Part shown: positions 48,040 through 57,400 of the stretch, piece by piece
Position numbering within the stretch: position 1 is the stretch's first letter
How the letters are laid out: every line of letters starts with the position of its first letter
Assembly (NCBI GenBank): GCA_030844895.1
Contig: CM061225.1
Location: forward strand, 102,252,688 to 102,316,687
DNA: 64,000 nt
Direction: 5' to 3'
Origin: Ambrosia x helenae
Lineage: Eukaryota; Streptophyta; Magnoliopsida; Asterales; Asteraceae
The notes under the pieces: model-generated
Database searches by the model: none
Seen by the model: the letters and a program-made list of their open reading frames with translations, nothing else
What the model was told of the DNA's origin: nothing
Program-made: the position numbers and the translations under genes

Positions 48040-48814
48040 TGTAATTTTTTATGTCTTTTTTAGTGTTTGTTGTTTTATTTCTTTTTTTTTCTAGTGTATT
48101 TTTTTAACTTAAGGCCTTTTTTTAACTTAAATGCCGTTCAAAAAAATAATTAATTTTTTTTAAATTTAATGTGTTTTTACTTAATTTATATGAATTAGTA
48201 TATATATTAATTCTTAACTGTCGGTGGAATAGTATTCTTCACTCTTTTTGCGTTTTCCCCCACAACAGTACTACATCGTGATTGGGCCACGCTTTCAGCT
48301 TTTATTGGGCCAAACATCGATCTCTTCTTTCTTGATGATCACAGCTGCACGTCATCACAGCTTTGCTTCTTCGTCTATTGCCTCGATCTGTGGTTTTGTC
48401 TCATTAAATCTTCATACAGAATTTGTCCGTTACCGGCAGTCGTCCAACACGCCGTCGGGGAACGTTAATTGGGACGTGTTAGTCGCCGCCTTTACCACCG
48501 GCGCTGTTGTATGCTCTGTCACCGGTCTAAAGTTCCTCTAAAGTTCCTATAAGGTGACGTGGGTGGTGGTATCCTTATTTGGAGAGTAGTGCGGCCGTAG
48601 CTCCGCCGCAGCGCTGCCGGAGGCGGCGGATATCAACCGACCTCCTTCTCTCTGTAGCTCTCTTTTGGTGGCCCGCTTCCACTACGGTTGTGGTGAACGT
48701 CGGTCGTTCCTGAATTGTTTAGAGAGAAAAAAATGGGTTTTTTAAGAGGGAGGAAGAAGATCAGGATGGGTTGTTGGTTTAGAAAAAGAGAGAGAAAGAT
48801 GATGTTTCATATTA
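48040..48814. other. Spacer without a supported gene
   Basis: It contains a GC-rich stretch with open frames (for example 48248-48541) but no recognised domain. TTAACTGTCGGNGGAA occurs here (about 48216) and again at about 61510, suggesting related transposon sequence on both sides of the Tat element. Confidence 0.4.
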
Positions 48815-48925
48815 TCTCTATATATTAAAGAAATTACACATGAACAGTGACTTATTGTGATTGGTGCAAGTCACCTTATTTCTTGCCTTCTGCCGGGTAA
48901 TTGATTTTTTTTTTGCCAGCCCAAT
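48815..48925 (+). mobile_element. Helitron 5' end, interrupted by the Tat element
   Basis: A/TCTCTATATATTAAAGAAAT has the Helitron 5' format. The segment ATTGGTGCAAGTCACCTTAT up to CCGGGTAATTGATTTTTT has a diverged copy on the far side of the retrotransposon at about 60480-60535. Confidence 0.5.
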
Positions 48926-49454
48926 TGAAGAAACACCAATATAACAGTATACTAAAATGATAGCACAAGTAAGGACGTTATTCTCATTAATGATTCAATG
49001 ATTATTACAGGACTATGATTGCTACTGTTACAGCGCTTCGACTATAATCTAATTCTCGTAACTATGATTCTCCCTCTCTCTGATTGTTCATTCCTTTTCT
49101 TCGTCTGACCTCATAGGGTATTTATAGGCCACCTGAGGTCTTCTGTGATTGGTCGAGGGGAGAATGACAGCTGGCTGTACGATTAGGCCGTTGTCATTCG
49201 TTGCGCTGTTCCTTCGCTATTGGTCCACGTGTCCTTGTCTGTCCTTTCTTGTACTATTCTGTACCTCGTACCTGCAGGCGATCGTGGAGCAGGGAATGGA
49301 CGTCTCTTATTGGCTGGATGTCCCTTTCCTGTCGGTTATTAGCTGTCACATTACGAGGTACCCCGCGCCGCTTTCTAGAAGCCCACGTAGGCTTGTTGTG
49401 TCGGCATATGTGGAGATGTGGGCCCGTGCGCTTGCGCGGTTCCCTATCTCTTCA
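48926..49454 (-). repeat. 3' LTR of the Tat element
   Basis: 529 bp with TG...CA ends; the inner border adjoins the polypurine tract. It carries the same TATA box as the other LTR (49119-49126 on the complementary strand). Confidence 0.95.
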
Positions 49455-49466
49455 AGTCCCCCCAGT
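49455..49466 (-). other. Polypurine tract
   Basis: Read on the minus strand, TGGGGGGACT lies directly before the 3' LTR, where plus-strand DNA synthesis is primed. Confidence 0.75.
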
Positions 49467-49814
49467 GTAGTGTGCTGTATGCGTTGCATGCAGGGCGCTG
49501 CACTAAAAGGAAAGAAAAGAAAAAGGAAATTGTTGTGTTTTTGTTAAGTTGTTTATTTTGTTTAAATGCGGCTGCGCGTTGTGCAGCGTCATTCCAAGTG
49601 GGTTTCCTGCGCACGTCAGTAATTAATGCACACATCAAATGTGTCAGGGTGCGGGGCGGATGGGACAGGTTGGTAGCCGAAAAGTTTCTGACAGTTGTAC
49701 TGCTGCAGGGACAGGTGGGCCCGACCTGTCGCTTCGCATGCTCCCTGTCCTTCTCTCTCCTGACGTGTCACGCTCTTATCGGTCGGTCGTGCCACACGAC
49801 TGTAACCGTCTGTG

Positions 49815-49838
49815 TGGCACGTGACTTGCATATAAAAG
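49815..49838 (+). promoter_or_regulatory. Promoter of the antisense gene (TATA box and G-box)
   Basis: A TATAAAAG box (49831-49838) is preceded by GGCACGTGAC, a G-box-like CACGTG element. The ATG of the antisense gene follows about 125 bp downstream, after a CT-rich leader. Nothing in gag-pol would need this plus-strand promoter. Confidence 0.65.
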
Positions 49839-49961
49839 GGGTCGTTCCTCCTTCTCTTCTATTCACACACTTACAAATTTCGAACCTTATCAAAAGAAAA
49901 TTCTGTCTGCATTCTTCAAGAGTTGAGTTCCCCTTTTTCGAAAAATTCTTATCTTTTTGTA

Positions 49962-52900
49962 ATGGAGAACGTTGTTCAGATTCCAAGAAGAAGCGTGGTG
50001 GCTCGAGAAGGAGAGACGATGGTTCTAAAAAAGGGCCACCACACGCCGGCGAAGTTACGGCAGTGTGGGCAAAAGGAGAGTTTCGTAAGTTTAGGAAGGA
50101 ACATGCGTTTCCTTCTAGCTATGGTGTTGAGGCTCCTGCCCCCGATAAAACCATCTTGGAGCCTCCAGTTGGCAAGATTGGGTTGTACGCTACGTACTTC
50201 AAGGATTGTAATTTTAGGGTTCCGGTGACTTGTTTTTTGAAGACGTTCATTCAGACTGTAGGCGTACATGTTAACCAGATTCATCCCGGTTTGATGTCGC
50301 GGCTGATGTTCTTTGAGTTTTGTTGTCACTCTCAGAAGATCGAGCCGTTAGTTGACATGTTTTATGTCTTCTATTCTCTCTGCTTTGTAGAGAGTTGGCT
50401 GTCTTGCAGGCCACGCGCAGGAGTGGCTCCTTGTGCTAAGGCAGGAGTGAAGAGCTTTCGTGATTGGAAACCTAAGTTTTTCTGGATCAACAAGGGTGTT
50501 ATCCCTATTGTGATGGGTCGGTTGGACCCGGATGATGGTGCGCCAAAGGCGGTGTTGATTGACTACAAAGATCAAGATTGGTTCCAAACTCTTACTGCGC
50601 ATCCAGTGGATTTGTGTGAAATCCCTGAGACGGCGCTGGTGATGGCAGGGATGAGCCTGAAATATGATATTCGGGGGCGTAATCCTCATCTGACTGAGGA
50701 TGGCAAAGGTTTGTCTCTCGGGGTACGCTCCTCAGTGTGTTTGCTTTACGTCTGTATTTACTTGTTTTGTTCTTTTGCAGATGTGGAGAGTTTACATAGC
50801 GTGCTGTTGGGTGGTGATAATATGGGTTTCGCCTTCAAAGAGCTCGCGGATGGGGAGCTGTATATATTGGAGAAGGCGTGGGACACGCTTGTTCGTCCCC
50901 AACTGGAGGTTGTGGCGCAGGAGGGTGTCAATGCGCCTTTGCAGATAACTGAGACAGGTGAGCCTTTTTCTCAATTTGATAACCCCTCTCCGGTGAACAT
51001 GTTCATGCGGACGGGTTGTCCTTTTATTGTTATTTCAAGTGATGAGTCGTCTGACTCTGGCGCATCCTCTTCTCCGCGTTTGTCGTCCGCAGGCGGAAGC
51101 GAGAGAGAAGTATTACCAACCTTTGTTGCGGACGACAGCGGAGAGGAGACGGAGTCTGAAGAGTTTGTGCTCCGTCGAGTGAGGCAGCCAAGGGCTGGGG
51201 TAGCGCATGATGGTAGTCGAAGTGGAGGTGTTGCCTTTATTTTAGACCATGAGGTCGTTAGCAGGTATCTTCAAAACTACAACCCTATTGAACGAAGCTA
51301 CGTTGAACTTTCAGATGCGTTCACGGACGAGGGAACAGCTGCGTTGAAGGACATGGTGGAGGGGGTGATTCTTCAGGCTCCGTTGACTGTAGAGACCGAA
51401 GTGGGTCAGTCTGTGGCCCAACAGACTCCGCAGAAAAAGAAGCGTTCGAGGCGGTCAAGTAGGGAGAGGAGAATCAGCGGGGAGTTGACATCGCCCGCTG
51501 AGAAGAGAGTGAAGCTGGACACACTCGTCCGGTCTGTGGAGGAAGACTTGTTAGGTGAGTTTGTTACCTGTTTCTCCCTTCTTTTTTTTTTATTGGCTAA
51601 TGACCTTGTGTTTTTTTTTATAGCTTCGTTGTTGGGCACGGCCGCGCCAGAGGATGTGACTATTGCTCCCATTAACAAGGGGTTTGAGACTGGGCCCCTC
51701 AGGCCGGCGTCCCCTGAAAAGCGAGTTGAGGAGTCTGCGCGTACTGATGTGCAGGATAATGTGCTGGTTACTTCTATGTTGGCGGATCCGCCATCTCCCC
51801 ATCGCCAGCCTTCTCCTGTGCAAGGATCGACTCCCCCGCGTCTTCCAACTCCGCCGCAATCGCCGTCGCCTGTGCGACTCCCTACTCCTCCGCGGAATGA
51901 CCCGGAAGGTGATGAGGGAAGGGTGTCACCCACAGACATTAGTGAGGGGTATGGTCATGGAGTTGATATGACCGTGGATGATGAGGAGAACGAGAAACAG
52001 GTGACCACGGAGCCGAATCCTGGTCCTTCAGGTGTGCGCCCGGCTGAGGGCGAGGAGTCGTCCAGTGGCATTTTTGTGCCTAACTGGACGTTGACTCCGG
52101 CCGCTCGTTTTTTGAATGTGGAGGAATGTCGTCAATTTTTGGCGAATGTTATTCCTCCTGGTGAGCGCGAGCACCAGGCCACACGTCCTCGCGGGGACCT
52201 TATGGATGACCACATTTTGAGTGTGGCCAACATGTTGTCCACTTCCGCAGAGATAGTGCGGGAGTGGGGGTCCATGGCGCATGACCGTCATAGGTTTCAT
52301 CAAGACTTACAGCGCGTGACAGAGGATCGTGACCGCGTGCAAGCGGAGCTTAAGCGTGCTAAATGGGACGCTGTTACTTTTCGCGAGGAGCGTGACAAGC
52401 TCCGCGAGCACATCTCTGAGAGGGAAGAGCAATGGAGGGTTGCTTGCGCGAAGGATAACGCGAAGATGGAGGCAACCAAGAAGCGCCTCAGTGAGATTGA
52501 AGCTCAGAGGGATGAGACCTGCAAAGAGTTGGAAGTGCAGCGGCGGCTGGTGCAGCAACATAAAGACAAATTGATTGAGGCCCGCGAGCTTTTCAAGGAG
52601 AAGGATCAGTTGATCGCTGACCTGCGTGAAGGTCATGATGGGTTGGACAAGGAAAACTTGTCCCTTCACCGAAAAGTACTTGAGCTTGAGGGGCAATTGT
52701 TAGAGGCCCAAAGTGATAAGGATGTGGCAGAGGAGGACCGCGCTTGGGTCCTGGGATGTTGTGTCCCTGAGGTATGTTTCTCGCTATTTTGCATTTGTGT
52801 TCCCACTATTTTGTGTTTGTTTGCACTAACAATATGTCTTGAATATCATGCAGGTCGCCCATCATGTGAAAAATTGCGCGGAGACGCGTCAGGCGGTGGC

Positions 52901-53285
52901 CGCAGTGAACGCAGCTGCGAAGCTTGTGGGTCGCAAGGCTGGCTTCATTGAAGGGTACCAACATGCGCAGGATGGGAGACCTTTGGAGGAATTTCCCTTG
53001 TACAAGCAAGACCTGGATGCTGTGTTTGCAAAGAAGGCCGCAGAGTTTGATGATTTGAAGTATGAGCTGGTGGACTTCGTTGTAAGCCACCGTGATCGTC
53101 CCAGCTGCTTTGAACTCAAGGAGTCATTTGACAAGGCTGGCTTGGTGCACACGCGCCATGAGTACGCGAAGCTCAAGGCGAGTGACTTAGCGGCTGAGAC
53201 TCAGGCGGAGGGTGGTGAACGGTTGAGCTTGTCCGGTTCAGACGATGATGATCTTAGTGACACATCCTCCTCGTCCAAGAAATGA
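49962..53285 (+). CDS. Antisense gene of the Tat element (putative gypsy-type transposon protein)
   Basis: Exons: 49962-50708, 50781-51554, 51624-52771, 52854-53285; introns of 72, 69 and 82 nt have GT-AG ends. Spliced length is 3,101 nt, about 1,033 codons if a one-base shortfall near 49976 is allowed for; the start MENVV is in a different frame from the rest. After a basic N-terminus (KKKRGGSRRR) comes EPPVGKIGLYATYFKDCNFR, then HPGLMSRLMFFEFCC, the pattern of the Pfam family 'putative gypsy type transposon' (Transposase_28), whose function is unknown. The middle is acidic and proline-rich (PSPHRQPSPVQGS). From about residue 700 a long charged helix looks like a coiled coil (EERDKLREHISEREEQWRV). 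The last exon ends in DDDDLSDTSSSSKK. It runs toward gag-pol and stops 1.17 kb from it. It could be a structural, chromatin or regulatory factor of the element; that is unproven. Confidence 0.85.
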
Positions 53286-53458
53286 AGCTGAATATTTTGC
53301 CTTTATATAAACCTTGACTGTGTTTGTAGCTCCACTTTTGGTCTGTTTCGACGATGTGTAATGACTTAATGAACGATGTGTTTGCGTGTTTGAATGTTAG
53401 TAAGAATTTTAATTTTCTGTACTGTTTGGTTGTGCGATTTGTACATCTTTTAAATTTA

Positions 53459-54348
53459 GACATTGCATCTTAGTCATGCAATATTTTAGTGGCGCGCGAT
53501 ATCTTAGCCATATGGCGCGCCTGGTTTAGAGTTTTCCAGTTGTCTTGCAACTTTTGATTTGACAGTGTATCTTAGCCATACAGTGTTTAGGTGGTGCGCG
53601 ATATCTTAGCATTATGGCGCGCCTGTTTTAGAGTTTGCAAGTTATCTTGCAATTTTTAATTTGACATTGTATCTTAGCCATACAGTGTTTAGGTGGTGCG
53701 CGATATCTTAGCATTATGGCGCGCCTGTTTTAGAGTTTGCAAGTTATCTTGCAATTTTTAATTTGACATTGTATCTTAGCCATACAATGTTTAGATGACG
53801 CGCGATATCTTAGCCATATGGCGCGCTTGTTTTAGAGTTTGCAAGTTATCTTGCAATTTTTAATTTGACATTGTATCTTAGCCATACAGTGTTTAGGTGG
53901 TGCGCGATATCTTAGCATTATGGCGCGCCTGTTTTAGAGTTTGCAAGTTATCTTGCAATTTTTAATTTGACATTGTATCTTAGCCATACAATGTTTAGAT
54001 GACGCGCGATATCTTAGCCATATGGCGCGCTTGTTTTAGAGTTTGCAAGTTATCTTGCAATTTTTAATTTGACATTGTATCTTAGCCATACAATGTTTAG
54101 GTGGCGCGCGATATCTTAGCCATATGGCGCGCCTGTTTAGAATTTGCAAGTTGTCTCGCAATTTTTGACATTGTATCTTAGCCATACAATGTTTAGGTGG
54201 CGCGCGATATCTTAGCCATATGGCGCGCCTGTTTAGAATTTGCAAGTTGTCTCGCGATTTTTAGTTTGACATTGTATCTTAGCCATACAATGTTTAGGTG
54301 GCGCGCGATATCTTAGCCATATGGCGCGCCTGTTTAGAATTTGCAAGT
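53459..54348. repeat. 102-bp tandem array with three hairpins per unit (about 9 copies)
   Basis: Unit starts, marked by CTTAGCCATA, fall at 53571, 53673, 53775, 53877, 53979, 54081, 54177 and 54278, with a diverged first copy at 53467; spacing is 102 except near the ends. A typical unit (54072-54160) holds ACATTGTAT-CTTAGCC-ATACAATGT, then GGCGCGCGATAT-CTTAGCC-ATATGGCGCGCC (one mismatch). Most units also hold TTGCAAG-TTAT-CTTGCAA. The first two hairpins share the same 7-base loop. The array lies between the stops of the two convergent genes. Confidence 0.95.
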
Positions 54349-54458
54349 TGGTATATGTAACGATATGATGGGTAACAGAATAGGAGTTTGGATTAGGGAA
54401 AGAAAAACGACTGTCATATTAAATGGCTAAACAGCCTTCATTACAATACGAGCGGTGA

Positions 54459-57400
54459 TTACATATAACATTTTCTTAGTTGCGCTGCATTCCACGTGCG
54501 TGGGATCAGCTTGTCCTCTAGTGTTGATAGCTTATATGCTCCTTTCCCTAGCACTTCGGTGATGCGGTATGGACCCTCCCATGTGGGAGTGAGCTTGCCT
54601 GCTGGAAGCACTCCGCTGGCTTCGTTGTTTCTTAGGACAAAGTCGCCGACTTTGAAGGTGTTCAGCTTGACCTTGGCATTGTAGTACTTTTCCAACTGCT
54701 TTTTGTAGTTGGCCTCTTTTATCGCTGCCAAGTCTCGACGTTCTTCCAGCAAATCCAAGTTGGTGCGCAGCTCTTTTTCGTTGTCGGTGTGGCGTGCAGA
54801 TAGGACTCTTGCAGAGGGGCACCCTATCTCGGCCGGGATGACTGCTTCGGAGCCATAGGTGAGGCTGAACGGGGTTTCGCCGGTGCTCGTTTTTGTTAGG
54901 GTGCGATTAGCCCATAGCACGCTCGGCAGTTCCTCCGCCCAGGCTTTCCCTTTCGTTCCTAGGCGTGCTTTGATGCCTTCGACGATGCTCCTGTTGGCGC
55001 GCTCAACCTGGCCATTGCCCTGTGGGTGAGCGACGGATGTAAAGATGGGTTTGATGTGCAGCTCTGTGTACCACTTTAGGAGTCCTCTATCCGCGAACTG
55101 TGTTCCATTGTCTGTGACAATCTCCATGGGTAGACCGAAACGGCAGATGAGGAATTCCCAAATGAATTTCTTTACTTGGTTTGCGTTGATCTCTGCTAAC
55201 GGTTTGGCTTCTATCCATTTTGTGAAGTAATCAATTGCAACGATCAAGTATCTCCGCTTGCCTGTGGTCATGGAGAACGGCCCTACCAGGTCGATGGCCC
55301 ATTTTTGAAATGGCCATGCGGATGTTACTGGTATCAAGTCGTTTTTGGGGCGCATGGTGTTTGGCGCATGGCGCTGGCAAGAGTCGCATCGTCGTATGAT
55401 TTCCAGCGCGTCCAGATGCATGCCAGGCCAGTAGTAGCCGGCGTTCATGATCTTTGCCACCACCATGCGCGGCCCCGCATGTATACCACATATCCCTTCG
55501 TGGATTTCCCTGACAAGGTAGTCTGCGTCTGTTCCATCGACACACTTCAGCAATGGCCCCAAGTAAGATTTTCGATACAACACTCCATCTTGCATTTGGT
55601 ACTGTAACGCTTTGTGTTGTATCTTTCTTGCCTCTGCGCGCTGACTTGGCAGTGTGCCTGTGGTGAGGTAAGAGACGATGGGGGTCATCCAGCTGTCAAT
55701 ACCTACTTGAATTACATGGACTTCTTTGGGCGGTACTGAAGGTTCGGCTAGCACTTCCACGCGGACCTCTTTTGCTAAATGGCCAAAGTTTGTGGATGCC
55801 ATTTTGCTTAGAGCGTCAGCTGGTTTATTTTGACTGCGACTGATGTGGTCGATGGTGCAGCTTGAGAAAGTGGCCATTAATTCCTTCGCGTACCGAAGGT
55901 ATGTTGCCATGGATGGGTCTTTGGCATCATACTTCCCGGTAATTTGTCCTGCCACCAACATGGAGTCTACATGCGCGAAAACGTGCTTGGCGCCCAGTTT
56001 TTGAGCGATGCGCAGGCCTGCGAGGAAGGCTTCGTACTCGGCCTCGTTGTTCGTTGTTTTGAATTCTAGGCGGATTGCGTAGGTGAACTCGGCCCCGTCA
56101 GGGTGGACGAGTCTGACTCCCGCGCCTGCGCCATCATCGTTTGAGGCTCCGTCCGTGTACAAGTTCCAAATTGCCTTTTCCTCGCATTGTTGCTGTGGGC
56201 CTTGCTCAGCCTTGCACTCTTCTATTTTTTCTTGTGGTACCTCGGCGATGAAATCCGCCAAGATTTGTCCCTTGATTGCTGGTCTGGACTTGTAGAAGAT
56301 GGTATGCTCGCCTAACTCAATTGCCCACTTTGCCAATCTCCCGGACAGTTCTGGCTTGGAAAGCACATTGTTCAGCTTGTAATCGCTGAGCACATTGATT
56401 GGGTGTCCTTGGAAGTATCGGCGTAGTCTGCGCGATGCATGCACTAAGGCCAGTACCAGTTTTTCCATCGTTGTGTACCTGGTTTCTGCATCTGTCAGGA
56501 CTCTGCTGATGTAATAAATTGGGGTTTGGACTAGTTTGCGATCCACCATGAGCACTGCGCTTACCGCCTTTTCTGTGGCGCATAGGTACATTGTCAAAGG
56601 TTCTCGTGGTAGGGGCGCAGTAAGCGTTGGGAGATCCATTAAGCAGGCTTTCATGTCCTGAAAAGCCTTCTCCGCCTCGCTGGTCCATTTGAATTGATTC
56701 TTTTTCAGGCAACTTTTTAGTGTTTCAATGAACGGGATGGATTTGGTTGCGTGGTTGGAGAGGAACCTGTTGATGGCGACCAAGCGTCCGTTCAGAGTTT
56801 GGACGTCCTTCAGCGTTGATGGAGATGGCATCTGTGCTATGGCTTGGATTTTTTCTGGGTTTGGTCGGAAGCCGTCTTTGGTGACGATTACCCCCAGAAA
56901 CTTTCCCTCCTCCATTCCGAATGCGCACTTGCTCGGGTTGAGTTTCATGTGGATCTCTTTCAAGTGCTTGAAGGTCTCTTCAATGTCTTTCAACATCTGA
57001 TCCTCTTCTTTGCTTTTGATGACTAAGTCGTCTACATAGACTTCGAGGTTTCTGCCGATTTGTAGTGCGAATGCGCGGTCCATCAGCCGTTGGTAGGTGG
57101 CTCCGGCATTCTTTAGCCCAAATGGCATTTTTGTGTAGCAAAAAACGCCTTTGTCTGTTCGAAAAGCAGTTTTGTCCTCGTCCTCGGGCGCCATTTGGAT
57201 TTGGTGATAGCCTTTGTAGGCGTCCAAAAAGCATTTGAATCTGAATGGCGCGAGGGAGTCGATTTTCAAGTCTATTTCCGGCAAGGGGTAGCAATCCTTT
57301 GGGCAAGCTTTGTTGAGGTCAGTGTAATCCACACACATTCTCCAGCTTCCATTGCTTTTCTTGACCATGACTGGGTTTGCGACCCAGGTCTGGTATCTTG

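Noticed and set aside
49149..49547. Open frame in the LTR, repeated at 60116-60544
   Set aside because: The same frame occurs only because the LTR occurs twice; it has no domain and crosses the LTR border.
49418..49961. Start of the antisense protein at the ATG at 49418
   Set aside because: That ATG lies inside the LTR, upstream of the TATA box at 49831; the open frame there is chance continuation.
53459..54348. CRISPR-like regular repeats
   Set aside because: The units are contiguous 102-bp tandem copies without unique spacers, in a plant retrotransposon.
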